Shown here: piece by piece, positions 32,717 to 42,096 of the stretch
Position numbering within the stretch: position 1 is the first letter of the stretch
How the letters are laid out: each line of letters begins with the position of its first letter
Assembly (NCBI GenBank): GCA_964395095.1
Contig: CAYMZZ010000016.1
Span: 39,226 to 103,225 of the forward strand
Direction: 5' to 3'
DNA: 64,000 nt
Origin: CAYMZZ01 sp964395095
GTDB taxonomy: Bacteria > Bacteroidota > Bacteroidia > Chitinophagales > Chitinophagaceae
Notes under the pieces: model-generated
What the model saw: only the letters and a program-made list of their open reading frames with translations
Databases searched by the model: none
What the model was told of the DNA's origin: nothing
Program-made: the position numbers and the translations under genes

Positions 32717-34099
32717 TCAGAAAAAATACTGATACAGTTCTTCCACCCTGCCCAGGGCTACTATTTCAATGCCGGCCTTGCTCTCCATCGCTTTGTTTCC
32801 GCCACGTCCCTGGTTATAGCGCGACACAATAATTTTTTCAAAGCCCAGCTTGGCAGCTTCGCCAATTCTTTGCTCAATACGGTTCACGGCACGGATTTCG
32901 CCGCTCAGTCCCACTTCGCCGGCAAAGCAAACATGTGGGGGCAGGGCTATATCGGTATAAGAAGAAAGCAGGGCACAGAGCACCGCCAGGTCGATGGCGG
33001 GATCCTCCACTTTTAATCCGCCGGCGATGTTGAGGAAAACATCTTTCACGCCAAAATGAAAGCCACCCCTTTTTTCGAGCACGGCCAGCAGGAGCTGGAG
33101 CCGCCGAAGATCGAAACCCGATACGGTGCGTTGAGGCGTACCATATACAGATTGGGTAACCAGGGCCTGCACTTCTATCAGCAGGGGCCGCAGCCCTTCC
33201 ATGGTGGCGGCTATAGCGATGCCGCTGAGCTGTTCCTCTTTTTGGGTGATGAGTATTTCGCTGGGATTGGCCACAGCCCGCATGCCCTGCGCCGTCATTT
33301 CATAAATACCCAGTTCGGCTGTGCCCCCAAAGCGGTTTTTGAGGGTGCGCAGGATGCGATACGCGTAATGCCGGTCGCCTTCAAACTGCAATACGGTATC
33401 TACCATATGCTCCAGGATCTTGGGGCCGGCAATACTCCCATCTTTGGTGATATGGCCAATCAGGAATACCGGCGTATTGGTTTCCTTCGCAAAGCGCTGA
33501 AACTCGGCCGCGCATTCGCGGATCTGCGATACGCTGCCGGGTGATGACTCTATAAAAGGTGTTTGAAGTGTTTGAATCGAATCCACGATGACGATATCGG
33601 GCTTCAGCTTTTTTATTTCCTGGAAAATGACCTGGGTAGATGTTTCGGTAAGCAGATAGAAATCGGCATTACTGAATCCCAGCCGGTCGGCACGCATCTT
33701 TATCTGTTGCTCACTCTCCTCACCACTTACGTATAATACTTTTGCCTGAAGCTGCAAGCCGTTTTGAAGAAAGAGGGTCGACTTGCCGATACCCGGCTCG
33801 CCCGCTACAAGAACGATGCTGCCGGCAACAATTCCTCCTCCTAAAACGCGATTCAGTTCCGCATCACCCGTTACCAGTCTTTTTTCTTCGCCGCTTTTTA
33901 TTTCCGCCAATGGTACGGGACGATGCGATCTTTTTTCTTCTTTATAATCTTTCCAGTTCTTATTGTTTTTACTGTTGTCTTTTTGTACCAGCTCTTCAAC
34001 CAGGCTGTTCCATTCACCACATGAAGGACACTGTCCCGTCCATTTCACCGTTTCGTGACCGCAATGCTGACAAAAAAAAGCCGTTTTCGTTTTACTCAT
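32717..34099 (-). CDS. radA: DNA repair protein RadA
   Basis: 460-residue RecA-like branch-migration ATPase. It has an N-terminal zinc finger (CQHCGHETVKWTGQCPSCGEW), Walker A GEPGIGKST, the RadA-specific KNRFG motif and a C-terminal Lon-protease-like domain (LSGEIRAVNRIEQRI). A TAACTTTA box, one base off the consensus, ends 4 bases before the ATG. It probably shares a transcript with comF. Confidence 0.95.
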   Translation of the reverse strand: MSKTKTAFFCQHCGHETVKWTGQCPSCGEWNSLVEELVQKDNSKNNKNWKDYKEEKRSHRPVPLAEIKSGEEKRLVTGDAELNRVLGGGIVAGSIVLVAGEPGIGKSTLFLQNGLQLQAKVLYVSGEESEQQIKMRADRLGFSNADFYLLTETSTQVIFQEIKKLKPDIVIVDSIQTLQTPFIESSPGSVSQIRECAAEFQRFAKETNTPVFLIGHITKDGSIAGPKILEHMVDTVLQFEGDRHYAYRILRTLKNRFGGTAELGIYEMTAQGMRAVANPSEILITQKEEQLSGIAIAATMEGLRPLLIEVQALVTQSVYGTPQRTVSGFDLRRLQLLLAVLEKRGGFHFGVKDVFLNIAGGLKVEDPAIDLAVLCALLSSYTDIALPPHVCFAGEVGLSGEIRAVNRIEQRIGEAAKLGFEKIIVSRYNQGRGGNKAMESKAGIEIVALGRVEELYQYFF

Positions 34100-34581
34100 G
34101 CGCTAAAGTTAATCAGGATGCGCGCATGAATGATGAAGCGGTGGAAAATACCGTAATCAACCAGTATTAATACAGGATTAGGTGATGAAAAAACGGGAAA
34201 CTGGTGGGTAAATGGGCGGAAAAAACGGGGACCTTATAAAATGTAAAAGGGGCCGATCTTTCGATGGCCCCCCTTACTTACTAACCCATTAAATTCTATT
34301 GCTAAGTTACAATTCTGAAGCACATTTCAAAATAAAATTTTGGGGCTGTGAATAAATTTTGAGCCCGGGCAAGTGCCTGGCAGCTTCCATCGCAATGATG
34401 GGCAATGCGCCTATAAAGTACTAGTAATCAATTTTTTAAAACCCTTAACAAGTGATCTTCCCCAATTTTCCGATCTTCGTATTGTAACTCAATGCAATGA
34501 CAAAACGACTGAAATTGAGGGCTTAATCTTTGTGGTCGCAAGTTTGTTATTGTATTCATTGAAATCAAAAAATTTTGACAA
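34100..34581. other. Intergenic region with shared 15-mer and terminator-like hairpin
   Basis: 482 bases between divergent genes, with no credible ORF. On the minus strand the 15-mer ATGGGTTAGTAAGTA (34275-34289, also at 8928-8942 on plus) runs into a GGGGCC/GGCCCC hairpin with an ATC-GAAA-GAT top, then TTTTACATTTTAT (about 34235-34272). A DnaA-box-like TGTGAATAA is at 34347-34355. The arrangement could be the 3' end of a small RNA transcribed toward radA. Confidence 0.55.
34248..34272 (-). terminator. Rho-independent terminator-like hairpin
   Basis: On the minus strand GGGGCC, a tip built around GAAA, then GGCCCC is followed by TTTTACATTTTAT. No annotated gene ends here, since radA starts 150 bases further on, which suggests an unannotated minus-strand transcript upstream of radA. 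Confidence 0.5.
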
Positions 34582-35271
34582 ATGACACCCTCCATTATGA
34601 TTGTTTCGCTGATCTTTTTAGGGATCAGCATGGTAGTTTCGATGGTGCTGAAGAGCAAGTTTACGAAGTACAGTAAAGTACCCCTGGGCAATGGCCTGAG
34701 CGGCCGGGAGATTGCGGAGAAAATGCTGCGCGAAAACGGCATTTATGATGTGAAGGTGGTATCTGTAAATGGCTTTCTATCAGACCACTATAACCCTCTC
34801 AACAAAACCGTGAACCTGAGCCCGGAAGTGTATAGCGGTACCAGCGTATCGGCGGCGGCCGTGGCGGCCCACGAATGTGGCCACGCGGTGCAGCATGCCA
34901 CGGCCTATGCCCCCCTCACCATGCGGAGCAAACTGGTGCCGGTAGTGCAGTTTAGCAGTATGCTCGTTAACTGGATCCTCCTCGTGGGCGTAATCATGGC
35001 TTATTCTGGCAATCCGACAGTTTTGCTGGTGGGTATTGTCCTGATGTCAGTGACCGTACTCTTTACCCTGATCACCCTGCCCGTGGAATTTGACGCCAGC
35101 AAACGCGCCCTGGCCTGGCTCGATAGAACCAATATTACCAATAGCCGGGAGTACCCCATGGCCAAAGACGCCCTGAAATGGGCCGCCACCACTTATGTAG
35201 TAGCCGCCCTCGCCGCCGTGGTGACTTTGATACAATATATTATGTTGTATTTGGGAAGCAGAGATCGATGA
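34582..35271 (+). CDS. Membrane zinc metallopeptidase (YugP / Zn_peptidase_2 type)
   Basis: 229 residues with the metal-binding HExxH-like motif AAHECGHAVQH at about residue 95 and at least three membrane segments: N-terminal IMIVSLIFLGISMVVSMVL, a central ILLVGVIMAYSGNPTVLLVG and a C-terminal YVVAALAAVVTLIQYIMLYL. LSPEVYSGTSVSAAAVAAHE precedes the zinc helix, as usual in this family. Substrates are unknown; a role in membrane protein quality control is only inferred. Confidence 0.88.
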   Translation: MTPSIMIVSLIFLGISMVVSMVLKSKFTKYSKVPLGNGLSGREIAEKMLRENGIYDVKVVSVNGFLSDHYNPLNKTVNLSPEVYSGTSVSAAAVAAHECGHAVQHATAYAPLTMRSKLVPVVQFSSMLVNWILLVGVIMAYSGNPTVLLVGIVLMSVTVLFTLITLPVEFDASKRALAWLDRTNITNSREYPMAKDALKWAATTYVVAALAAVVTLIQYIMLYLGSRDR

Positions 35272-35546
35272 GTTTTAGGTTATAAGTTTTAAGTTATAAG
35301 TATGAGGAAATAAGTTTGATCAGGGTAAATAAATACCGTGATTGGCTTATTCACTAATAATAAGGCCGTGAAATTTCGCGGCCTTATTATTTATTTAAAT
35401 ATCTGGATGATAGCGAAACTCATGATATTCTGTCTTTTGGCTTCCTGCTGAAATTTGTGGATTGCGTATATTCGATTTCCATCCCAGGAATAAATCATAA
35501 TCCGCAAGAAACTTAATACTTACAACTTATAACTTATAACTCAAAC
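35272..35546. repeat. Composite intergenic repeat, locus E
   Basis: Starts just after the peptidase stop codon with AGTTTTAGGTTATAAGTTTTAAG-type words and ends with the inverse CTTACAACTTATAACTTATAAC right before the next ATG. A strong terminator lies between. The internal ATCTGCG element seen at the other loci is missing; only a short GATTGCG/AATCCGC remnant is visible. Confidence 0.65.
35356..35391. terminator. Bidirectional terminator after the zinc peptidase gene
   Basis: Perfect 13-base-pair stem AATAATAAGGCCG/CGGCCTTATTATT around a 10-base loop, followed by TTATTTAAAT. Placed 84 bases after the stop codon of the preceding gene. Confidence 0.8.
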
Positions 35547-38063
35547 ATGCGCTTCCCCCTCCTTCTCCTCCTCCTCCTCTCTTCCCTCCCCGGCTTTTCA
35601 CAATTGCAGTCGCCGGAACAGTTTTTGGGCTATAAGCCTGGTACTCGCTTTACGCCCCATTGGAAGATTGTGAGTTATTTTCAGCATGTGGCCGGGCAGT
35701 TGCCGGGTCGGGTTCGTTTGCAGCAATATGGCGAAACCAATGAACACCGCCCGCTCTACCTGGCCTTTGTTGCTTCGGACGACAATCTAAAAGATCTCGA
35801 AGCCATCCGGCTCAACAACCTGCGGCTGGCGCATCTTACCAGGGATAAAGCCCTGCCCACAGTAGAGAATGCGCCGGTAATTGTATGGCTGAGCTATAAT
35901 GTGCATGGCAATGAGTCGTCCTCCTCGGAAGCTTCGATGCTCACGCTTTATGAGCTGGCGAACCCCGCCAATAAAAAATCGGAACAATGGCTGAAGAATA
36001 CGGTAGTGATTATCGATCCCTGTATCAATCCGGATGGGCGCGACCGCTATGTGAACTGGTATAATTCCATGCTGGGCGATCGCTACGACCCATTATTGCA
36101 GTCGCGCGAGCACCGCGAACCCTGGCCCGGTGGACGAACAAATCATTACAATTTTGACCTGAACCGCGACTGGGTATGGCAAACCCAGGTAGAGAGCCGC
36201 CAGCGTTTGCAGCAATACCAGCAATGGATGCCACAGGTGCATGTAGATTATCATGAGCAGGGAATCAACTCACCCTATTTCTTTGCGCCGGCCGCCCAGC
36301 CCTATCATGATGTGATCACCCGCTGGCAACGCGATTTTCAATTTACGATCGGTAAGAACCATGCCCGCTATTTCGATCAAAAGAGCTGGCTCTATTTTAC
36401 CCGCGAAAATTTTGACCTTTTTTATCCCTCTTATGGCGACACCTATCCCACTTATAATGGTGCTATTGGTATGACCTATGAGCAGGCCGGAAGCGGGGCC
36501 GCCGGATTGGGTGTGCTTACGGATGAGAAGGATACACTCACGCTGACGGATCGCATACAGCACCATTTCACAACCTCACTCAGCACAGTGGAAGTAGCTT
36601 CGGAGCATGCGAAGGATCTGCTGCGTGAATACCGCCAGTATTTTGATGATGCCATCAAGGGAACCGTAGGCACTTATAAAACCTATATCATCCGCCACCA
36701 GCCCCGCGATGCAGAAAGGATACGCGCCCTTTGCGAGCTACTCGATAAGAATGGTATCGTGTATGGTAAAGGTTCGGGCCAGGTGCGTGCGGTGAATTAC
36801 CATACGGGTCGTGAGGAATCTGTAACTGTTGGCGCTAACGACATTATATTAAGCAATGCCCAGCCACGCGCCGCCATCCTGCAGGTGCTGATGGAACCCC
36901 AGCCCCGCCTGGTGGATTCGCTTACTTACGATATCACTGCCTGGGCCCTTCCCTATGCTTATGGACTGACGGCTTATGCCAGCAAACAGTCGCTGCCGGC
37001 CAATCCCTGGCGTTATGAGGATTCGGTTGGCAACCAGCCTGGTGAACGCTATGGCTATATCATCCGCTGGCAGGGTATGTATAGCGCACGCGCGGTGGCT
37101 TCGCTGCTACACAAGGGTGTACGCCTGCGCGTGGCGGAAAGAAAATTTACCGTGAATGGGCAAAGCTATGAGGCGGGTTCCATCATCATCATTCGTAATG
37201 GCAATGAGAAATTCGGGGCGCAACTATGGAAGACGGTGGCTGCCGCCTGCGATGCCGAAGGGATAAAGATGCACCCGGTTACGACCGGATTTGTAGAAGA
37301 GGGTTATGATTTTGGCAGCTCACGTGTGCATACGTTGAAGAAGGTAAAGATCGCCCTGCTCACCGGCGATGGCATCAGTCCCAATGCGGCTGGCGAAGTA
37401 TGGCATTTCTTCGACCGGGAACTGAAATACCCCCTATCGCTGGTGAATGCTTCCGATTTTAGCAGGCTGGATCTGAGTGAACTCGATGTGCTCATCATGC
37501 CCGATGGGGGATATCGTTTTCTGCAGGATAAGGAGTTGGTGTCGCGCTTGCAGCAATGGATCCGCGATGGCGGAAGGGTGGTGGCCCTTGAGTCGGCCGT
37601 GGGTCAACTGGCACGGCAGGAATGGTCGCTGCTGAAGGAGAAAAAAGATCCGGATGCCGATAGCGCAGGCAGAAAGGATCCCTACCTGGCCTTGAAAACC
37701 TTTGCCGAAAGGGAGAAGGAACAGGCGACCCGCTACACACCGGGCTCCATTTATCGCGTGGATACCGACAGCACCCATCCCCTGCTCTATGGCTTCCCTT
37801 CCTACTATTATACCCTTAAAATGGATGATGTTGTGTACGACTATATCAAAGAGGGTGGCTGGAATGCAGGCGTAATCAAAAAAGATAACCAGATTGCGGG
37901 GTTTGTTGGCTACCGGTTACAGAAAAAATTAAAGGATGGCCTGGTCTTCGGCGTACAGCAAATGAGCCGCGGCCGTATTGTATACCTCACCGATAATGTA
38001 TTGTTCCGCAATTTCTGGGAGAATGGGAAACTGATGATGGCGAATGCGGTGTTTTTTGAGTAG
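35547..38063 (+). CDS. M14 family zinc carboxypeptidase, secreted
   Basis: 838 residues with a strongly hydrophobic Leu-rich signal peptide ending GFSQ. The M14 catalytic domain (about 30-350) has the first zinc motif NVHGNESSSSEAS (HxxE), the substrate Arg/Asn region NPDGRDRY and NFDLNRDW, and the third zinc ligand in VDYHEQG. The general-base Glu is probably in MTYEQAGSG. The C-terminal half includes a class-I-glutamine-amidotransferase-like or DJ-1-like segment (KIALLTGDGISPNAAGEV and LIMPDGGY), a layout common in Bacteroidota M14 proteins. Probably periplasmic or surface protein degradation. Confidence 0.9.
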   Translation: MRFPLLLLLLLSSLPGFSQLQSPEQFLGYKPGTRFTPHWKIVSYFQHVAGQLPGRVRLQQYGETNEHRPLYLAFVASDDNLKDLEAIRLNNLRLAHLTRDKALPTVENAPVIVWLSYNVHGNESSSSEASMLTLYELANPANKKSEQWLKNTVVIIDPCINPDGRDRYVNWYNSMLGDRYDPLLQSREHREPWPGGRTNHYNFDLNRDWVWQTQVESRQRLQQYQQWMPQVHVDYHEQGINSPYFFAPAAQPYHDVITRWQRDFQFTIGKNHARYFDQKSWLYFTRENFDLFYPSYGDTYPTYNGAIGMTYEQAGSGAAGLGVLTDEKDTLTLTDRIQHHFTTSLSTVEVASEHAKDLLREYRQYFDDAIKGTVGTYKTYIIRHQPRDAERIRALCELLDKNGIVYGKGSGQVRAVNYHTGREESVTVGANDIILSNAQPRAAILQVLMEPQPRLVDSLTYDITAWALPYAYGLTAYASKQSLPANPWRYEDSVGNQPGERYGYIIRWQGMYSARAVASLLHKGVRLRVAERKFTVNGQSYEAGSIIIIRNGNEKFGAQLWKTVAAACDAEGIKMHPVTTGFVEEGYDFGSSRVHTLKKVKIALLTGDGISPNAAGEVWHFFDRELKYPLSLVNASDFSRLDLSELDVLIMPDGGYRFLQDKELVSRLQQWIRDGGRVVALESAVGQLARQEWSLLKEKKDPDADSAGRKDPYLALKTFAEREKEQATRYTPGSIYRVDTDSTHPLLYGFPSYYYTLKMDDVVYDYIKEGGWNAGVIKKDNQIAGFVGYRLQKKLKDGLVFGVQQMSRGRIVYLTDNVLFRNFWENGKLMMANAVFFE

Positions 38064-38766
38064 TACGTTTTGAGTTTTAAGTAGTAAGTTATAAGTGGTA
38101 AGTTTGGTTTAGGGTTTAATGTTTAAGGGAGTGCGGATCTTGAATCGTGAGGCGTGAGTGGTGAATCGTGAGGCGTGAATCGTGAGGCGTGAGTGGTGAA
38201 TCGTGAGGCGTGAATCGTGAGGCGTGAGTGGTAAATCGTGAGTTAAATATCTGCGTCAATCTGCGCATAAAATCTGCGCTGATCTGCGGGAAACCTCTCT
38301 TATACTTTGAAACTGTTGGCAACCCAGAAGCGTTTCCCGCAGATTGGTTCCACAGATGCAATTATTAGGCATTCAACAAAGACTCCCGAACCCCTCCCGA
38401 AGGGAGGGCGTATGGGTAGCACCGTAGTATGGATTTTGTTGCCTCCCGAAGGGAGGCTGTGTGGAATCAAGCGCTATGAGGTTATTGTAAGTGCTGCTTC
38501 TCTTATCGCAACTGAAAAACATAGCCGTGAATCCTGGGAAATTATCTGCGTGTAAAAATCTGCGTCAATCTGCGGAAAAATCTGCGCCAATCTGCGTGAA
38601 ATACTTCTGCACTTAAAAAGCTTCAGTGTTCAGAAGGCTTTTCCCGCAGATTGGGGCAGATTACAACGCAGATGAGCGCAGATAAATGTCTACTGTAAAA
38701 AATGTCAACTCTATTTAGGACGTGACAAACCTTTCTACTCCCTACTTCCCACTTACTACTTACTAC
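38064..38766. repeat. Composite intergenic repeat, locus B (largest copy)
   Basis: 703 bases between convergent genes. In order: AAGTAGTAAGTTATAAGTGG words from the peptidase stop; a tandem run of GTGAATCGTGAGGCGTGA units (38140-38242); one ATCTGCG hairpin element (38249-38358); two CCTCCC-GAA-GGGAGG hairpins; a second, longer ATCTGCG element (38544-38690) whose tail has TGTCAACT and GTGACA; then inverted CTACTCCCTACTTCCCAC words that run into the rng stop codon. No gene is credible. Confidence 0.85.
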
Positions 38767-40320
38767 TTACAACTTAATCTCCTCATCATTCTGATCAAAG
38801 AATTTATACTCCGTCAGATGATAGGTTGAGTCCGCTTCCACGCGGGTTTTCTGGTTGAATTTTTTACGCCACTGCGCCATCTTCGTCTTCCAGGGCCAGC
38901 CCTTGGTGAGATAGGCGAACATGATGGGATTCACCACCAGCTTCAGGTTCTGGTGCTTATGGGTAATGAGATAACTGAGGTTCTTTTCAATTTCATCCTC
39001 CAGCAGAATGGTGGACGTGATTTTACCCGTGCCATGGCAACTGGGGCATACTTCCTGGGTATTGATATTCACTTCCGGCTTCATGCGCTGACGCGTGATC
39101 TGCATGATGCCGAATTTGGAGATCGGCAGTACCGCGTGCTTGGCACGGTCGGGGCTCATGAACTCTTCCATCTTCTCCACCAGCTTACGCTTGTTTTCGG
39201 GAAGCTTCATGTCGATAAAATCCACCACAATAATGCCGCCCAGGTCGCGCAACCGAAGCTGCCGGGCTATTTCTTCCGCGGCTTCCAGGTTGGTTTCGAT
39301 GGCGTTTTGTTCCTGGTTATTACTCACGCTTTTATAGCCACTGTTTACGTCGATGACGTGCAGGGCTTCCGTATGTTCTATAATCAGGTATGCGCCGCTA
39401 TTGAGGTTGACCGTTTTACCAAATGACGATTTTACCTGCTTGGTTACACCGAAAGAATCGAAAATGGGGGAACCATTCTGGTAAAAGGAAACGATATCGG
39501 CTTTTTCCGGCGCTATGCGTTGAATATAGTTCTTGGTATCGGTGAAGATAGTTCTGTCGTTTACGACAATACGGTTAAAGTCGGCATTGAGCAGGTCGCG
39601 GAGGATGCTGGTGGTCTTGGTTTGCTCGCTGAGTATCTTGGCAGGAGCCACGGCGCCTTTCAGATTGCGCTGAATACTCTTCCACATTTCGGCGAGGGTA
39701 CTCAGGTCTTCGTGCAGCTCGGCGGTATTCTTGCCTTCGGCTGCGGTACGCACGATCACCCCGAAGTTGCGGGGCTTGATGGCTTCCACAATCTTCTGGA
39801 GGCGCTTCCGCTCTTCGGAAGAATGGATCTTGCGCGATACCGCTACAATATTGTTGAATGGGGTGATCACCACAAAGCGGCCGGGCAGGGATATCTCGCA
39901 ACTCAGTCGCGGGCCCTTGGCGGCAATGGGTTCCTTGAGTATCTGCACCAGGATATGGGGCTTGCCACCCAGCACTTCATTGATCTTACCGGTTTTAATG
40001 ATCTCCGGTTCAATTTGAAATTTGGCAAAGTCCAAACCGTTTTCCGATTTATCGGCCATGCTCATGGTCGTAAACTTCAACAGCGATTTGGCATAAGGGC
40101 TCAGGTCGGTATAATGCAGAAAAGCATCCTTTTCAAAGCCCACATCCACGAAAGCCGCGTTCAGCCCCGGGATCAGCTTCTTTACCTTACCCAAATAGAG
40201 GTCCCCCACTGCGAAACGTGCATCACTTTTTTCGTTATGCAGTTCCACAAGTTTCCTGTCTTCCAGCAAAGCGATCTCTACACCCTGCGGAGCAGCATTG
40301 ATAATGAGTTCTTTGTTCAT
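38767..40320 (-). CDS. rng: Ribonuclease E/G family protein (RNase G)
   Basis: 517 residues. The N-terminal S1 RNA-binding domain (around 35-120) has GDLYLGKVKKLIPGLNAAFVD. The catalytic domain holds the magnesium-binding acidic residues in VIDVNSGYKS and GGIIVVDFIDM. The zinc-link motif is CPSCHGTGK. Processes rRNA and decays mRNA. The C-terminal KL and the TAA stop overlap the first word of intergenic repeat locus B, as also happens in lpxD. Confidence 0.94.
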   Translation of the reverse strand: MNKELIINAAPQGVEIALLEDRKLVELHNEKSDARFAVGDLYLGKVKKLIPGLNAAFVDVGFEKDAFLHYTDLSPYAKSLLKFTTMSMADKSENGLDFAKFQIEPEIIKTGKINEVLGGKPHILVQILKEPIAAKGPRLSCEISLPGRFVVITPFNNIVAVSRKIHSSEERKRLQKIVEAIKPRNFGVIVRTAAEGKNTAELHEDLSTLAEMWKSIQRNLKGAVAPAKILSEQTKTTSILRDLLNADFNRIVVNDRTIFTDTKNYIQRIAPEKADIVSFYQNGSPIFDSFGVTKQVKSSFGKTVNLNSGAYLIIEHTEALHVIDVNSGYKSVSNNQEQNAIETNLEAAEEIARQLRLRDLGGIIVVDFIDMKLPENKRKLVEKMEEFMSPDRAKHAVLPISKFGIMQITRQRMKPEVNINTQEVCPSCHGTGKITSTILLEDEIEKNLSYLITHKHQNLKLVVNPIMFAYLTKGWPWKTKMAQWRKKFNQKTRVEADSTYHLTEYKFFDQNDEEIKL

Positions 40321-40548
40321 TACAGCTTAATAATAATAAATCACCTTAGTGCTGTAAACACAGGTTGTTGTCTGGTGTACCTGGATGCGGGAGGGAGGAT
40401 TTTGCAGCAGAGATCGGTGGGGTGCACTTGCGTACGACAAACAACCAGTAAACTGAAAAAAGGTAGAATGGTTTAGCGGGGTAAGGGTTCAACACGTGCC
40501 GGCAGCTCAAAGAGATACCCAGTCGTGTTAAACCCTTCACCGGTAAAC

Positions 40549-40644
40549 TTATTTATTCTTCTTTTTGTGACGATTCTTCCTTAGTCTTTTCTTACGCTTA
40601 TGCGTCGCAATCTTATGACGCTTTCTTTTCTTACCACAAGGCAT
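40549..40644 (-). CDS. AURKAIP1/COX24-domain mini-protein (bS22/mS38-like), 31 residues
   Basis: A 31-residue, extremely basic protein beginning MPCGKKRKRHKIATHKRKKR, with 20 Lys/Arg residues. This is the short AURKAIP1/COX24-domain protein conserved across Bacteroidota and related to mitochondrial ribosomal protein mS38, so it is very likely a small ribosome-associated protein. It starts at the ATG at 40644 and stops with TAA at 40549. It sits between a TPR gene and rng on the same strand; all three may be co-expressed. Confidence 0.88.
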   Translation of the reverse strand: MPCGKKRKRHKIATHKRKKRLRKNRHKKKNK

Positions 40645-40701
40645 ACAGTAATAATTTTTGTTCTTTTTATTAAATAGGTTCAAGCGCTAATGCGCGCACC
40701 A

Positions 40702-41565
40702 TTATTTGCTCAATGTTTGGATCCGGCTTTCGATATCGTTGCGGATATCGGCCCGGTTAATATATTTCAGACTTTCCCTGTACCATTGTACAGCCGCCTT
40801 ATTATTCTTTTGGCGTTCATGAATATCGGCCAGCATCAGAATCGCTTCGAGATTATCGGGTTGCAGGGCCGCTACTGTTTCCAGCCGCTGAATACCCTTA
40901 TCGGTTTGACCCGAAATAAGCGAACCCTTGGCCATCATCATTTGAGCATATACATTGGTACTGTCTTTATCCAGCACTTTCCGGATTTCAGCGATGCCCT
41001 CCATGGGTGCGCTGGAAATATTTCCGAAAAGATAACAGGCACCCAGTCCTACACGGGCGCTGTCGTTATCGGGATTAATCTTCAAAGAACGCTCAAACAG
41101 GTCTTTGGCCTGCAAGCCTTCCCATTGACGTAGTCGCGGGTTGGGCTCCTGTTGCAGGTACTCCAAAAACAAGCGGGCTGCAAAGGTGAGGGATTTTTCG
41201 GAATTTTCCAATCTTGCGGCTTCGGCTTCGTACCAGGCATAGGCGGGGAAATAGCCCATGGAGTCGCCCCAGAAATGCGAAAGTTCATGAAAAACCTTGA
41301 GCTGCTGGGTTTGTACATCACCCCGCGATACTGAGTTTTCGAGGCTAATAACCCGGGTAAGTTGCTCAGGGCTAAGCTGTTTCTTGCCAATCAGGAGAAT
41401 GGAGTCGGTGGTAAGCATAGCCGGCTGGCTATGATCGTGACCATCGTCTTCACTATGCGTTTCCACTTCCGCCACCGTGCGCGGCGGGCGTGTATTGGCA
41501 AAAAAATAAATAGCGAATGTGAGTGCTAATCCCAGGCCTGCCAGTATCCATTGCGGTTTCTTCAC
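40702..41565 (-). CDS. Membrane-anchored tetratricopeptide repeat protein
   Basis: 287 residues. One N-terminal membrane helix (about 4-22, WILAGLGLALTFAIYFF), a His/Asp-rich linker (SEDDGHDHS), then a helical domain with TPR units in the C-terminal half (FERSLKINPDNDSARVGLG, LETVAALQPDNLEAIL). Probably a periplasm-facing scaffold. GTG at 41565 gives a natural MKKPQW start; the alternative TTG at 41574 is less likely. A TAACTTTG box lies 19 bases upstream. Confidence 0.78.
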   Translation of the reverse strand: MKKPQWILAGLGLALTFAIYFFANTRPPRTVAEVETHSEDDGHDHSQPAMLTTDSILLIGKKQLSPEQLTRVISLENSVSRGDVQTQQLKVFHELSHFWGDSMGYFPAYAWYEAEAARLENSEKSLTFAARLFLEYLQQEPNPRLRQWEGLQAKDLFERSLKINPDNDSARVGLGACYLFGNISSAPMEGIAEIRKVLDKDSTNVYAQMMMAKGSLISGQTDKGIQRLETVAALQPDNLEAILMLADIHERQKNNKAAVQWYRESLKYINRADIRNDIESRIQTLSK

Positions 41566-41584
41566 TGCATACAAATTTGAACGG

Positions 41585-41592
41585 CAAAGTTA
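41585..41592 (-). promoter_or_regulatory. -7 promoter element of the TPR gene
   Basis: TAACTTTG on the minus strand, 19 bases before the GTG at 41565. Confidence 0.45.
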
Positions 41593-41641
41593 CCGCCAAT
41601 AAAATGAATTCCTGTAAATAAGCGGGAATGTCTTGAAAAGA

Positions 41642-41959
41642 TCAGGCATCTTCACCCGGACCTTCATCAGGCTTGGGCTCCTTGAGTTTTTTCACTTCTG
41701 CCACAAACTCCTTCGCGGGTTTGAATGCAGGTATATAATGCTCAGGGATATGTACGGCAATATTCTTTTTAATATTACGTCCAATCTTGGCCGCTCTCTT
41801 CTTGGTTATAAAACTACCGAAGCCACGGATATAAATATTTTCTCCACTGGCAAGGGTATCTTTAACTTCCTTGAACATAGTTTCCAGTGTAACAAGCACA
41901 TCCACTTTGGGAATTCCTGTTTTTTCTGATATCTGGTTAACGAGATCGGCTTTCCTCAT
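41642..41959 (-). CDS. HU/IHF family DNA-binding protein
   Basis: 105-residue nucleoid protein. N-terminal helices (MRKADLVNQISEKTGIPKVD), the beta-arm GENIYIRGFGSFITKKRAAKIGRN and the arm tip HIPEHYIPAFKPAKEF are as in HU/IHF. A 15-residue acidic Pro-rich extension follows. Binds and bends DNA as a dimer. It is divergent from mutY and has a good promoter upstream. Confidence 0.94.
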   Translation of the reverse strand: MRKADLVNQISEKTGIPKVDVLVTLETMFKEVKDTLASGENIYIRGFGSFITKKRAAKIGRNIKKNIAVHIPEHYIPAFKPAKEFVAEVKKLKEPKPDEGPGEDA

Positions 41960-41986
41960 TGTTGGTAGGTTTAAGATTTCAGAATG

Positions 41987-42017
41987 CCAATTTATGATAA
42001 AATAATATGATTGTCAA
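41987..42017 (-). promoter_or_regulatory. Promoter of the HU/IHF gene
   Basis: On the minus strand, TTGACA (42012-42017) precedes TAAATTGG (41987-41994). Counted from the TTG, the gap to TAAATTG is 20 bases, matching the Bacteroidota -33 TTG / -7 TAnnTTTG spacing. The leader to the ATG at 41959 is about 27 bases. Confidence 0.5.
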
Positions 42018-42096
42018 TAGGATAGGGAAAATTTTTATGTAAATTCCCTGATTCGCCCCAAAAAAATGCCGCAAATTTGCATCTGCCCCTATCCCC

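Noticed and set aside
38140..38361. Minus-strand frame encoding repeated TPHDSRLT-like residues
   Set aside because: Low-complexity translation of the tandem GTGAATCG repeat; a repeat, not a gene.
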